Shown here one piece after another: positions 35,041 to 45,108 of a DNA stretch of 64,000 nucleotides. How positions within the stretch are numbered: the stretch's first letter is position 1; every line of letters starts with the position of its first letter. Made by a program: the position numbers and the translations under genes. Origin of the DNA: Kaistia terrae (lineage in GTDB: Bacteria > Pseudomonadota > Alphaproteobacteria > Rhizobiales > Kaistiaceae); NCBI RefSeq assembly GCF_026344005.1, contig NZ_JAPKNH010000002.1, positions 682,001 through 746,000 of the forward strand. The letters are read 5' to 3'. Below the pieces are notes generated by a model. The model did not search any database and was not told the DNA's origin. It saw only the letters and a program-made list of their open reading frames with translations.

Positions 35041-35082
35041 CAGGATACCGCACGTATCGACAGCGTCCCGCAGCCGACAGGG

Positions 35083-35229
35083 TCAGCGGCCCCGCGCGCC
35101 GGAAATATAGAGATCGATCTGCGAGCGGCTGATGCCGACATCGGAAAGCATCCGGTCATCCATCGCCATCAGGATCCGGCGATCATGGCGACGGCGAAGC
35201 CAGCGCGGCAGGTTCAAGGCGTTTTTCAT
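35083..35229 (-). CDS. DUF1127 small protein
   Basis: A 48-residue arginine-rich protein translated from the minus strand: MKNALNLPRWLRRRHDRRIL, then MAMDDRMLSDVGISRSQIDL. The LxxMDDRMLxDxGISRxxI pattern defines DUF1127, a family of small alphaproteobacterial proteins; some members act in RNA binding or phosphate and carbon metabolism. ATG 35229 follows GGAGGAGATAACGCC, a strong ribosome site. It is below the usual length cutoff and easily missed. Confidence 0.88.
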   Translation of the reverse strand: MKNALNLPRWLRRRHDRRILMAMDDRMLSDVGISRSQIDLYISGARGR

Positions 35230-35358
35230 GGCGTTATCTCCTCCAGACAAGCCGCCCGTTTGCGGGCGCTGGAGGATTGATAGGCCTATGCCGTAACGGA
35301 AGCAGTGAACGCGGTCACGCCCGCGCCGCCGCCGCGCAGCATTCCGCGTTGGCCGCTG

Positions 35359-36603
35359 CTAGCCGAAATGAACGGCGGTCGTGCTGCTGCTCATTTCGCC
35401 CTCGTAGCGCGGCAGCAGGTAGATCACCGCGACTGCCGGCAGCGTGATGGCAGCGAAGGCGATGGCAAGCGCCGGCAGGCCATGCTGGATGAAGGGCGCG
35501 ACAAGCGCCGTGCCGATGGTCGGCAGCAGCGTGATCGCCAGCATCAGCGCGGCCGAGCCGCGGCCTTCGTCCGGCGCGGATGCGGCGAGCGACTTGACGA
35601 AGCCGACGCCGCCGCGAAGACCCAGGCCGCCCGAAACCGGCAGCATGATCAACAGCAGGATCACGAGGCTCGTTCCGCCGGAGAAGGCGAAGACCAGCAT
35701 CGCCAGCGCCGACGCGCCGACCGCCAGCGTGCCGATCGTCACCAGCCGCTCCGGGCCCCAGCGATGGACGAACAGCCCGGCAAGGTTCGACGTGACGACG
35801 AACATGGCGACTGTCAGGAGCTGGAACAGGACGAAGTTCCCAACCGTTCCGCCCATGGTCTCGACCATGATGTAGGGCGCGCTGAAGACGAAGGTGATCA
35901 GCCCGCCCAGGATCAGCGCGTGGCTGAGGGCATAGCGCAGATACGGCTTGTTGCGGAGGAGGGCGAGATAGCCGCCGCGCGTCTGCCCGGCTTCCATCTT
36001 CTGGTTGGCGGGCAGCAGCGACGGCTTGATGAAGATGACCGCCGAGACGAGCGCGCCGAGAACCGCCGGCACGATGAAAGACGCCTGCCAGCCGGAGATA
36101 TGCAGCAGCCAGGCGCCGATCAGCGGCGCGAGGCCCGGAACCAGCGACTGGATGCTGCCGATGACCGAGATGGCGCGCACGGCGCCGGTATCGCTGAACA
36201 GGCGGCGCAGCATCGGCGCGGGCAGCACGGCTGCGCCGGCCGAGGTTGCCCCCTGCACGACGCGAATGGCGTTCAGCGTCCAGATATCCGTCGCAAAGGC
36301 TGCCAGGGCGGAGACGATGGCATAGGCCAGCAGCGACCAGGCAAGCAGCATGCGCGCGTCGAACCGGTGGGCGATGCTGCCAAACAGGATCAGGCCGATG
36401 CTGGAGCCGCCCATATAGGTCGCCAGCACATATTGCGCCGCCTGCGGATCGCCGCCGAGCAGCGAGGGAAGTGTCGGGATCGCGGGCAGAACCAGATCGA
36501 TCGAAACCATCGTCGAAAGGGTGGCGATGACGACGACGAGGCAAGCCAACATGCGCTCGCGGGACGTCCGGGTTTCGTCCGTATGGGAATCAGCTTGGTT
36601 CAT
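35359..36603 (-). CDS. MFS multidrug efflux transporter, Bcr/CflA type
   Basis: A 414-residue inner-membrane antiporter with 12 predicted helices. Family marks are LVVVIATLSTMVSIDLVLPA (helix 1 with acidic residue), GSIAHRFDARMLL (loop 2-3 motif) and the AIRVVQGATSAGAAVL helix. Proteins of this group export drugs such as bicyclomycin, or small peptides, using the proton gradient. ATG 36603 or 36615 is possible. No regulator is adjacent. Confidence 0.88.
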   Translation of the reverse strand: MNQADSHTDETRTSRERMLACLVVVIATLSTMVSIDLVLPAIPTLPSLLGGDPQAAQYVLATYMGGSSIGLILFGSIAHRFDARMLLAWSLLAYAIVSALAAFATDIWTLNAIRVVQGATSAGAAVLPAPMLRRLFSDTGAVRAISVIGSIQSLVPGLAPLIGAWLLHISGWQASFIVPAVLGALVSAVIFIKPSLLPANQKMEAGQTRGGYLALLRNKPYLRYALSHALILGGLITFVFSAPYIMVETMGGTVGNFVLFQLLTVAMFVVTSNLAGLFVHRWGPERLVTIGTLAVGASALAMLVFAFSGGTSLVILLLIMLPVSGGLGLRGGVGFVKSLAASAPDEGRGSAALMLAITLLPTIGTALVAPFIQHGLPALAIAFAAITLPAVAVIYLLPRYEGEMSSSTTAVHFG

Positions 36604-36708
36604 GACGCAATCCAACAGAAGGGATGCGTCTGCTACAGCAACCGACGGCCGGACGATAGTGTTGGCGCGCTACGGTCGCCGGTCACGAATTGGCCGGCGG
36701 CATGTAAA

Positions 36709-36738
36709 AACGGCCTCCGCTGGGGAGGCCGCTTTTGG
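36709..36738 (-). terminator. Terminator of the DUF3309 gene
   Basis: On the minus strand GCGGCCTCC-CCAGC-GGAGGCCG is followed by TTTTTAC, about 30 bases past the stop. Confidence 0.85.
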
Positions 36739-36768
36739 AACATCATGCGAATTCGAGGGGGCTGCGCG

Positions 36769-36921
36769 TTAGAGGCGCCCCATCAGGAGCAGGACCAGCA
36801 GGATGATCAGGATCAGGCCGAGACCACCGCTGGGGTAATAGCCCCAGCTGCGGCTGTGCGGCCAACTGGGCAGCGCGCCGATCAGCAGGATCACGATGAT
36901 GATCAGAAGAATTGTGCTCAT
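36769..36921 (-). CDS. DUF3309 small membrane protein
   Basis: A 50-residue protein with two hydrophobic helices around a PSWPHSRSWGYYPSGGLG turn, the DUF3309 signature. Function unknown; such genes are frequent and often stress-induced in Hyphomicrobiales. ATG 36921 has GGGAG 6 bases upstream, whereas the ATG at 36954 has no support. Confidence 0.85.
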   Translation of the reverse strand: MSTILLIIIVILLIGALPSWPHSRSWGYYPSGGLGLILIILLVLLLMGRL

Positions 36922-37031
36922 GTCAGCTCCCGAAATTGCCTCATGAAGATCCAACGCGAAGCACGCATTCCGGTTCCCTCAAATAGAGGCATCCAGTTGT
37001 ATCCAGTGCCTTTTCTGTCTGAGGCTATGTC

Positions 37032-38273
37032 TCAGGGGCGACCGTCGAGATGGCGGGCGCGGCGCAGGTCCGGGAAGAATCGTGCCCACAGCGCAGCGAT
37101 CGCCACCGTGCCGGCGCCGCCGATCACCACGGCGGTGACGGCGCCGAACACGGCAGCCGACATGCCGGCCCGGAACTCGCCGAGTTCGTTGGACGCGCCG
37201 ACAAACACCATGTTGACGGCGTTGACGCGACCGCGCACCGCGTCCGGGGTCCAGAGCTGGATCAGGGTCTCGCGGATGTAGACGCTGATCATGTCGCTGG
37301 CCCCCATCAGGACGAGCGCGATGACCGAGACCCAGACCAGCGTCGACAGGCCGAAGACGATGGTGGTGAGGCCGAACACCGTGACGAAGCCGAACAGCAG
37401 CAAACCCGCATGGTTGCGGATGGGATGGAAGGCGAGCCATGCCGCCACCGTCAGCGCGCCGACGGCGGGCGCCGCGCGCAGCAGCCCGAGGCCCCATGGG
37501 CCGACTTCCAGGATATCGCGCGCGAAGATCGGCATCAGCGCGGTGGCGCCGCCGAGCAGCACCGCGAACAGGTCGAGCGAGATCGCGCCGAGCACGATCT
37601 TTTCCTTCCAGACATAACGGAAGCCGGCGATCACCGTTTCCCAGCTCGCCTTGTCGCCGAGGATCTTTTGGGCCGGCTTCGGCACCATCAGGATGAGAAC
37701 TGCGCCGAGCAGCATCATCGCGAGTGCGACGCCGTAGGGCGCCTCGGGCGCAACGCCGTAGAGCAGGCCGCCCGCGACCGGGCCGACGATCGTGGCGATC
37801 TGCCAGGCGGAGGAATTCCAGGCGATGGCGCTGGCGAGGTCCTTCGTCGGCACCAGGTTCGGCGCCAGCGATTGCGACGCAGGCCCCATGAAGGCGCGGA
37901 CGACGCCGAAGAAAGCCAGGATGACGAAGACGATCCAGACCGCTTCGCTGCCGGAGATCGTGAAAACCAGCAGCGCCAGCACGGCGATTGCCTCGCCGGC
38001 GAGGCACAGCGCCATGATCATGCGGCGGTTGAAGCGGTCGGCGACCGAGCCCGTCACCAGAACGAGCAGCAGCGCCGGCAGGAACTGGACGAGGCCGATC
38101 AGGCCGAGATCGAACGGATTGCGGGTCAGGTCATAGACCTGCCAGCCAACCGAGACGCTGACGATATTGACGGCGAACGTCGCGCACAGGCGGGCCAGCC
38201 AATAGTACAGAAAGCCACGATGCTGGAACGCGCCGAAGCTCTTGCGTCGGTGCTCGGCCTTGGATTCGGACAT
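37032..38273 (-). CDS. MFS transporter (EntS-like)
   Basis: A 413-residue, 12-helix major facilitator. The opening FGAFQHRGFLYYWLARLCAT, the GSVADRFNRRMIMALCLAGE loop motif and FMGPASQSLAPNLV match the EntS/MFS_3 group, whose best-known member exports enterobactin. No siderophore genes are nearby, so the substrate is open. The ribosome site is weak. It is next to, but probably separate from, the DUF3309 gene. Confidence 0.85.
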   Translation of the reverse strand: MSESKAEHRRKSFGAFQHRGFLYYWLARLCATFAVNIVSVSVGWQVYDLTRNPFDLGLIGLVQFLPALLLVLVTGSVADRFNRRMIMALCLAGEAIAVLALLVFTISGSEAVWIVFVILAFFGVVRAFMGPASQSLAPNLVPTKDLASAIAWNSSAWQIATIVGPVAGGLLYGVAPEAPYGVALAMMLLGAVLILMVPKPAQKILGDKASWETVIAGFRYVWKEKIVLGAISLDLFAVLLGGATALMPIFARDILEVGPWGLGLLRAAPAVGALTVAAWLAFHPIRNHAGLLLFGFVTVFGLTTIVFGLSTLVWVSVIALVLMGASDMISVYIRETLIQLWTPDAVRGRVNAVNMVFVGASNELGEFRAGMSAAVFGAVTAVVIGGAGTVAIAALWARFFPDLRRARHLDGRP

Positions 38274-38430
38274 GCAGGCAGTTCCAGAAACGGGGGGACG
38301 GCCGGAAAGCCATTCCGGCGCAAACGAGGCGCTTCCTGTCTAGTCCTGCTCTCCCGCGACGACAACGGCTTGTGTCGCCCGAGCGCAATGTCGTGGCGCA
38401 CGTGACCTTCCGGCCACAATGTCGCGGCCA

Positions 38431-38468
38431 AAAGAAAAGGGCGCAGCCTTGGCCGCGCCCTTTCAAAA
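38431..38468 (-). terminator. Terminator of the GPR-like gene
   Basis: On the minus strand GGGCGCGGCC-AAG-GCTGCGCCC is followed by TTTTCTTTT, 20 bases past the stop of the giant gene. Confidence 0.85.
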
Positions 38469-38487
38469 GTCCCGCTATCGGACCGGA

Positions 38488-41400
38488 TCAGTCGAAGCGG
38501 CCGCTTGCGTGGGCGAGCATCGTGTAGACCTTGCCGGTATCGGAGACGAGGTAGGCGTTGCTGGCTGCCGGATCCTGGCCGCTGCGCTTCACTTCCTTCA
38601 GCAGGCGCTCGAAATCGCCGACATAGCGATCAACCGCTGCCTTGAAATCTGCCTCACCCTGATACTTGCGACGGATCTCGTCGAAGGTCTGCTGGCCCGC
38701 CAGCGTGTAGAGACGGCGGGTGAACACGTTCTTCTCGCCGCGGTGATGACGCTCCCACAGCTCAGCCGCCGCGCGCGGGTCAATCGCCCGGGCAATGTCC
38801 GTCGAGAGGTTGCCGAGCGACGCGCCTTCCGTGGCAGCCGGAGCCGCCGTCTCGCGACGTTCGACCGGCGTTGCGCTGTGGTCTTCGTCGCGCGAGGCGC
38901 GGCGCAGCAGATCCGAGACCCAGCCGCGCGGCTCGGCCTGATCGGCTGCCGGCGCCGGCTTGGCTTCGGCGCGGGCCGGAGCCTGGCGTGCCGGAGCGGG
39001 GGCCTGAACCACCGGACGAGCGGCCTCGACGACCTGCGCCGGGCGAGCCGGGGCAGGGCGCTGGGCTACCGGAGCTGCGACGCGGACCGGCTCGGGGGCT
39101 GCCTGGCGAACGGCCTGGGCTGCGACCGGCTGCGACCGGGCGAAGGCAGGCGCTGCTTCGGCAACGCGACCGCGCGGCGCCGGGTGCGGCGTGCCGGGGA
39201 CCGAGACGTCGAGCGACTTGCCATGCTTGCCGACGATGTCCGAAAGCTCGGAGAGAGCCTTCAGCTGGTCGGTCACGACACGGCGCATGGCATCGGCGCT
39301 TTCGCGCGTCTCAGCCGGGAGCTCGAGGACGCCACGCTTCAGTTCGGTGCGGGTGACTTCGAGGTCCTGCTGCATCTCCTTGGCGGCAGAACGCATCTCG
39401 TCGGTCGCGGCCGAGAACTGCTTGGTCGCCTGGGCGACAACGGTCGCCATGTCGTCCATCAGCGCGCGGTTGGCTTCGCGGACCACATTGGCGGCCTTGA
39501 GGCTTTCGCTGCTTGCGGTCGCCTGCATGCCTTCGAGGTTTTCGAGCACGCCCTTGGCGGCGCTCTCGCTCGAACGGGCGAGCATCTTGGCGACTTCGGC
39601 TGCGCGTTCCTCGGCATCCTTCAGCGAGGTGCTGACGGTTTCCGTGAAGGTGCGCATCATGCCGTCCAGCTCGGTGGAGCGGGCGGACAGGCTCTGGGCG
39701 AGCTGGTCGAGGGCGACGCGGCGCTCCTCGATCGAGCCTTCGATCTCGCTATTGGCCGAGGTCAGGGTGCGGGCTGCGAGGCTGAGCGAGCGGCCCTGGT
39801 CCTCGAAGCGGCCCGCAATGGCGCCGACATTCTCCAGCACGTCCTTCGATACGTCGCGCAGCATCTCGACCTGCGAAGCGAGCAGGGTCGAAGAGTTCTG
39901 CGTGCCGCCGATGGCTTGCTCGATCGCCTGGGCGAATTCGCCGGTCCGAGTCGCGAGACCCGTCTCGATCTGGTTCAGGTTTTCGGTCGTGCGGGTCAGC
40001 AGCGCGTTGAGCATCTCGTTCGACTGCGCCAGGCGGTCGACGATGCCCGCCACGTCGGTGCGAAGCCGCTCATTGGTGGAGCCGAAGCTGCGCGACACGG
40101 TCTCGCCGCTGTCGAGCAGGGCGCGGGCAGCCTCGTCGGTGCGCGAAAGCACCATCGAGACGATCTCGGAGCCCTTCGACGACAGCAGATCGACGATGGT
40201 GTCGCCGGCGTTGGCGACGCTGCTGGTCAGGTCGGTGCCGCGCTGGTCGATGGCCGCGACGAGGCGGTTGCCTTCGCCGTCGAGCAGGTTGGCCAGTTCG
40301 GCGCTGCGGGTTTCGAGAACTGCGTTGAAGGCGCGCGTCCGCTCTTCGAGAGCGTTCGCCGTGTTCATCGCACGACCGCCGAGGCTCTGCTCGACTTCGA
40401 GGGAAACCCGCGAAATCTGCTCGGCTGCTTCAGCGGAAACCCGCGACAGATGGCCGGCTGCGTCGGCGCTCGACGTCGACAGCAGTTCGACGGTGGACGA
40501 GGCGACCTGGTTCAGGGCCTCGGACGCCTGGTTGGCCGAACGTGTGACGGTTTCGGAAACGTTGAGTGCCGAACGGGCGAGGTTCCGCGAGGCGTCGTCC
40601 AGCGACTGGGTCAGGGCCTGGCTTGCATCGGTCGCGGACTGCGTGAAGAGCAGCGAGGCGTCGGCTGCCGACTGGGTCAGGTTCTGCGAGGCATCGCTCG
40701 CCGAGGCACGCAGTGCGCCGCTGGTCTCGTTCGAGGCGGCGACAAGCTGCTCGGTCGCCTGTGAAAGCGAGCCGACGATCTGTTCGGCGGCACGGACCGA
40801 TTCACGGCCGAGCGTCGAGCTGATGTCGCTGAGGCGGGTCGAGAGGATGTTATCCATCTGGACTGCGCGGGCGTCAAAGTTGCTTGTTGCCTCGACGGCC
40901 CGTTCGCCCAGCGTGTCGTTGATCGACTGCCAGCGCTCGGAAAGCATGTCCGAGAGCGCCTGCGTCCGGTCGGAGAGACGGTTGGTCACGTCCGACAGGC
41001 GGTCGTCGATGATCGTGCTGATCTCAGCCTGACCGTTCGAGAATGCCTCGGCGATGTGGCGCGTGCGCTCGATCAGGGTCTGGTTGATCTGCATCGAGCG
41101 GGCGTCGAGCGCTTCGTCGATACGCCGGGTGTTGCTGTCGAGGGTCTCCGCGACGGCGCCGATCTTGGCTTCGATCGCGTCGCCGAAACCTTCGAGGCGG
41201 TCGGCCAGCGTCGTGTCCATCAGATTGGCGCGGTCGGCAAAGCGGGTCACCAGTTCCGGACCACGGACCTCGATGATGTCGCGCAGCGCCGCGAAGCGCT
41301 CGTCCAGGCCGGTTGCGATGGCCAGGCCGCGATCGTTGATCAGATCGCCGAAGCGGCCCGACGTGTCGACGATCCGGTCGTGAACCGACAAGGCGCGGTT

Positions 41401-44400
41401 TTCGATTTCACCGGCAAGGTCGGCGCCCGAAACCAGGATGCGCTCATGCACGGCGTTGGCACGGCCCTCGATCTCGCTGGCGAGGCTGGCGCCCGAGGCG
41501 GCGATGCGCTCATGCGCCTGGGTCGCCTGGTTCTCGATTTCGCCGACGATATGCGAGCCCGAGGTGACGATGCGCTCATGCACGGCATTGGCGCGGCCTT
41601 CGATCTCGTTGGCGAGGTCGGAGCCGGACGTCAGGATGCGGTCATGCGCGGTGCGCGCCTGGCTGGCGATCTCTTCCGACAAGGCGGAGCCGGACTGCGA
41701 GATCTGCTGATGCGCGAGCAGGGCGTGGCTGGCGATCTGTTCAACGAGGGTCGAGCCCGAGCTGAGGATCTCCTCATGGGCGGCGCGTGCCTGGCTGGTC
41801 AGTTCGCCAATCAGCGTGTTGCCGGAGGACAGGAACTGGCTATGCGAGCTGAGGGCCTGGCTGGCGATCTGGTCCGCGAGGCCGGCGCCCGATTCGACGA
41901 TCTGTTCATGCACGAGACCCGCTTGGCCGGCGATGTCGCCGATCAGGGCCGATCCGGCGGCGACGAGACGATCGTGCACGACGCCGGTGCGGTTCTCGAT
42001 CTGGTCGATCAGGTCCGAGCCGGCGGCGATCACGCGCTGATGCACGGTCGAAGCGCGGTTCTCGATCTCGTCGGCGAGCTCGGTTCCGGATGCGACGATG
42101 GACTGGCGCGCGGTCTCGGCGCGGCTGGCGATCTCGTTGGACAGTTCGGTGCCCGAGTCGACGATACGCCGATGCACATTGGCGCCGCGGGTCTCGATCT
42201 CGTTGGCGATCTCGCTGCCCGAGGTGAGGATGCGCTTGTGCAGGGTGTCGGCGCGATTGGCGAACTCGTCGGCGAGGTCCGTGCCCGAGCTGACGATGCG
42301 CTGCTGCGCATCGAGGCCACGGCGCTCGATTTCGCCAGAGATGTCGGTGCCGGACGCGATGATGCTCTGGTGAACGGCGTCGGCGCGATCGGTGATGTCC
42401 TGCGCCAGTTCGGTGCCGGAGGTGAGGATGCGCTCATGCACGGCCTGAGCGCGGCTCTCGATCTCGTCTGCCAGTTCGGTGCCCGAAGCGACGATGCGCT
42501 TGTGAACGGCTTCGGCGCGGCTTTCGATGTCGCCGGCCAGATTGACGCCGGACGACAGGATGCGTGCATGCGCGGCCTGCGCCTGGGTCTCGATTTCACC
42601 GACCAGGTTGCTGCCCGAGGTCAGGATGCGCTCATGGGCGGCGTCGGCGCGGCGTTCGATCTCGTTGGCGAGGTCGGTGCCCGAGGCGACGATGCGCTGA
42701 TGCACGGCGCCGGCACGGCTTTCGATTTCGCTGGCGAGATCACTGCCGGACGACAGGAACTGCTGGTGGGTGCTATCGGCGCGATTGGCGATCTCATCGG
42801 CAAAACGGGTGCCCGAAGCGACGATGCGATCGTGGATGTCGGTGCCGCGGCTCTCGATCGTCGAGGCGATCTCGTTGCCGGAATGCAGGATGCGCTGATG
42901 CACGGCCGAACCGCGCGTCTCGATCGCATCGGCCAGCTGCTGGCTCGATTCGATGATCAGGTCGTAAACGGCGGTGCCACGGCTCTCCATGGTGTCGGAG
43001 ATCTGCTTGCCGGATTCGACGATCCGCTCATGCAATAGGCCGGCGCGCGAGGCGATCGTCTCGGAAATCTCGTTGCCCGAGGCGATGATCGTCTCGTTGA
43101 CCTTGAGGCCGCGGACGGCGATCGCCTTGGCGACTTCGCCGCCGACGGTGGCGAGGCGCTCGGTCAGCTCTGCCGAACGGGCGTCGAAGGTTTCGTTCAC
43201 GGCGTTGGAGGCGCCGTCGATGGTGTCGCGCAGCGAGGCGGTGCGGGACTCGATCAGCGTGGCCATGATGTCGCCGGCGGCGGTCAGCCGGTCGGCCAGT
43301 CCGCTGCCGTCGATGGCAATCGCGTCCTGGATCCGGTCGCCGGTCAGCGCCAGACGGTCGGCGAGGTCGCCGCCGCGTGCCGAGATGGTGTCGGCGATGC
43401 GGTTGCCGGTCTCGTCCAGCTTCTCGTTGATCTCCTGGCCGCGCAGGGCAAGGTCGACGATCAGGCTGTCGGCATTGGACTTCAGGGCGGCGTTCACTTC
43501 CCGCGTATGCAGCGAAATCGTCTCGGCGACCTGGTTGCCGGTGACGGAGATCGAACGGGTCATGTCGGCGGTGCGGCGGTCGAGGCCTTCGGTCAGCTCT
43601 TCCGTCACGCGGGCCAGGGTCTCGTTGACCTCGCGGCCACGCTCGGCAACCGTTTCGGCCATGGCGCGGCCGGTGGTCTCGAGCGTCTCGTTGATGTCGG
43701 CGCTGCGCGACAGCAGCACGTCCGTCACTTCGCCGCTGGTGCGCGAGAAGGATTCGGTCACGTCGGTCGCAGCACTGGTCAGGCGGCTGACCAGGTCATC
43801 GCCGCGCACCGACAGCTTGTTGATCATGTCATCGCCGGCGGCGCCAAGCGCCTGGGTGATGTTTTCGCCGCGCCCGGCCAGGGCCTGGGTGATGCGGTCG
43901 CCGGAGCCGATGATGTTGGAGGCGATCTGGTCGCTGGCTTCGCCAAGATCCTTCGACAGCGATTCCTGCGCCGAAACGATCGATGAACGGACGCGCTCGG
44001 AGTTGATGACGATCGCCTCGCGCTGGTTGGCGAGATCGTCGATCAGGCCGCGCATGCGGACTTCATTATCGGAATAGGAGCGTTCGAGCGCCGCGACTTC
44101 GTTGTGGACGAGAAGCTCAAGCTCGCTGGCGCGGGCAAGCGCCCGCTCGATGCCGTCGCCCATGGCGGCGACTTCGCGGCGGATGGCCTGGCTGACCGTC
44201 ACGACCGCTTCGGAAGCAGCGTCCTCGGGCTCGGACAGGCGAGCGGCGACGTCGGAGATCGAGCGCGCAGCGATGCGCATTTCCTGCGCGCGGGCAACCA
44301 TGATGGCGATGCCCCAGACGATGCCGACCGGCAGCACGAGGGCAAGCGCGAGGTTGGTGAACTGGGCCGTGCCGACAGCGCTATCGCCCGAGAACAGGCT

Positions 44401-44856
44401 GATATCGGCTGACGTCACATAGGCTGCGATGGCGCCAATCCAGGCGACCGAAAGCAGCGCGGCGACGGGATAGATCATGCGCGACGGACGGCGGGCCGGC
44501 AGCGAGGCGCCGCCGACGCGACGGTCGTCATTGGCGGGCATGCGGCTGTTGCGGCCGGACTGGCGGCCGCGCGGCGAGGCGCTGGATTCTTCGGTACGCG
44601 TGGGAGCGGGCAGGGCGCGGTTCGCCGGCGATGCTGGCGCATCGACCTTGCGGGGCGCATCGGCCCGACGCGGCGCGTCACCCTTGCGGGGCGCTTCCTG
44701 AAGCCGGGGCGGCTCTAGCCGTCGATCTCGCGGGACACCGCCTGCGGGTGGCCGTGGATTGGCCGCCGCGGGAGCGTCGAAATCGATCCGGAGCGCCTCC
44801 TCAACGGCGGTGAGCGCTGCATCCGCCGGGTCCTTGGACTTCGGGGTATTCGCCAT
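38488..44856 (-). CDS. gpr: Growth-pole-ring-like giant coiled-coil membrane protein (GPR/RgsE type)
   Basis: A 2122-residue protein. A polar Pro/Arg-rich cytoplasmic head (residues 1-125) precedes two membrane segments (about 127-149 and 165-187), then about 1700 residues of helical repeats. From about residue 600 to 1150 it is built of some 25 copies of a 22-residue unit of the form ESRAxAVHxRIVASGTxLAx, as in apolipoprotein-type amphipathic helices. The last 95 residues (ELWERHHRGEKNVFTRRLYT, then YVGDFERLLKEV) are a conserved globular domain. Length, topology and repeats match Agrobacterium GPR and Sinorhizobium RgsE, which form a ring at the growing pole. A perfect CtrA site lies 253 bp upstream. 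It is monocistronic. Confidence 0.85.
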   Translation of the reverse strand: MANTPKSKDPADAALTAVEEALRIDFDAPAAANPRPPAGGVPRDRRLEPPRLQEAPRKGDAPRRADAPRKVDAPASPANRALPAPTRTEESSASPRGRQSGRNSRMPANDDRRVGGASLPARRPSRMIYPVAALLSVAWIGAIAAYVTSADISLFSGDSAVGTAQFTNLALALVLPVGIVWGIAIMVARAQEMRIAARSISDVAARLSEPEDAASEAVVTVSQAIRREVAAMGDGIERALARASELELLVHNEVAALERSYSDNEVRMRGLIDDLANQREAIVINSERVRSSIVSAQESLSKDLGEASDQIASNIIGSGDRITQALAGRGENITQALGAAGDDMINKLSVRGDDLVSRLTSAATDVTESFSRTSGEVTDVLLSRSADINETLETTGRAMAETVAERGREVNETLARVTEELTEGLDRRTADMTRSISVTGNQVAETISLHTREVNAALKSNADSLIVDLALRGQEINEKLDETGNRIADTISARGGDLADRLALTGDRIQDAIAIDGSGLADRLTAAGDIMATLIESRTASLRDTIDGASNAVNETFDARSAELTERLATVGGEVAKAIAVRGLKVNETIIASGNEISETIASRAGLLHERIVESGKQISDTMESRGTAVYDLIIESSQQLADAIETRGSAVHQRILHSGNEIASTIESRGTDIHDRIVASGTRFADEIANRADSTHQQFLSSGSDLASEIESRAGAVHQRIVASGTDLANEIERRADAAHERILTSGSNLVGEIETQAQAAHARILSSGVNLAGDIESRAEAVHKRIVASGTELADEIESRAQAVHERILTSGTELAQDITDRADAVHQSIIASGTDISGEIERRGLDAQQRIVSSGTDLADEFANRADTLHKRILTSGSEIANEIETRGANVHRRIVDSGTELSNEIASRAETARQSIVASGTELADEIENRASTVHQRVIAAGSDLIDQIENRTGVVHDRLVAAGSALIGDIAGQAGLVHEQIVESGAGLADQIASQALSSHSQFLSSGNTLIGELTSQARAAHEEILSSGSTLVEQIASHALLAHQQISQSGSALSEEIASQARTAHDRILTSGSDLANEIEGRANAVHERIVTSGSHIVGEIENQATQAHERIAASGASLASEIEGRANAVHERILVSGADLAGEIENRALSVHDRIVDTSGRFGDLINDRGLAIATGLDERFAALRDIIEVRGPELVTRFADRANLMDTTLADRLEGFGDAIEAKIGAVAETLDSNTRRIDEALDARSMQINQTLIERTRHIAEAFSNGQAEISTIIDDRLSDVTNRLSDRTQALSDMLSERWQSINDTLGERAVEATSNFDARAVQMDNILSTRLSDISSTLGRESVRAAEQIVGSLSQATEQLVAASNETSGALRASASDASQNLTQSAADASLLFTQSATDASQALTQSLDDASRNLARSALNVSETVTRSANQASEALNQVASSTVELLSTSSADAAGHLSRVSAEAAEQISRVSLEVEQSLGGRAMNTANALEERTRAFNAVLETRSAELANLLDGEGNRLVAAIDQRGTDLTSSVANAGDTIVDLLSSKGSEIVSMVLSRTDEAARALLDSGETVSRSFGSTNERLRTDVAGIVDRLAQSNEMLNALLTRTTENLNQIETGLATRTGEFAQAIEQAIGGTQNSSTLLASQVEMLRDVSKDVLENVGAIAGRFEDQGRSLSLAARTLTSANSEIEGSIEERRVALDQLAQSLSARSTELDGMMRTFTETVSTSLKDAEERAAEVAKMLARSSESAAKGVLENLEGMQATASSESLKAANVVREANRALMDDMATVVAQATKQFSAATDEMRSAAKEMQQDLEVTRTELKRGVLELPAETRESADAMRRVVTDQLKALSELSDIVGKHGKSLDVSVPGTPHPAPRGRVAEAAPAFARSQPVAAQAVRQAAPEPVRVAAPVAQRPAPARPAQVVEAARPVVQAPAPARQAPARAEAKPAPAADQAEPRGWVSDLLRRASRDEDHSATPVERRETAAPAATEGASLGNLSTDIARAIDPRAAAELWERHHRGEKNVFTRRLYTLAGQQTFDEIRRKYQGEADFKAAVDRYVGDFERLLKEVKRSGQDPAASNAYLVSDTGKVYTMLAHASGRFD
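41400..43060 (-). repeat. 66-bp coding tandem repeats within the GPR-like gene
   Basis: About 25 diverged tandem 66-bp units encode the 22-residue helical repeats. Recurrent DNA words on the plus strand are GATGCGCTCATGC, CGGCGCGGCTTTCGAT and CAGTTCGGTGCCCGA. The in-register divergence shows protein-level selection rather than recent DNA amplification. Confidence 0.8.
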
Positions 44857-45108
44857 TTTTTAGCCTCGCGTCCGTACTCGATACTCTGTCGGCCGCTTCG
44901 GCGGGAACCCGCCAAAAGCACAAGGATGCTTCCAGGATACAGCTAGCGCTTGGTACATGCGCGAAGATTGCCACAACCCGTAGATCAGCTCGTCCCCCGG
45001 ATAGCCATACACGCCATTCCGATCGGCCGTCACACCCTTGCCCGTGAGATCACTTTTGGCACATTAGGCACAGGGGTACAAGAAAGCACGCCTTTCGGCC
45101 GCAATTTA

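Noticed and set aside
38419-43038. Very long plus-strand ORFs (781, 613 and 660 codons) opposite the GPR-like gene
   Set aside because: They are mirror frames of a GC-rich, repetitive coding region; they have no ribosome sites or family features and the opposite strand encodes a recognisable protein throughout.
41400-43060. CRISPR-like regular repeats with about 66-bp period
   Set aside because: The units are contiguous without spacers, diverge at codon-silent positions, and encode an unbroken 22-residue helical repeat.
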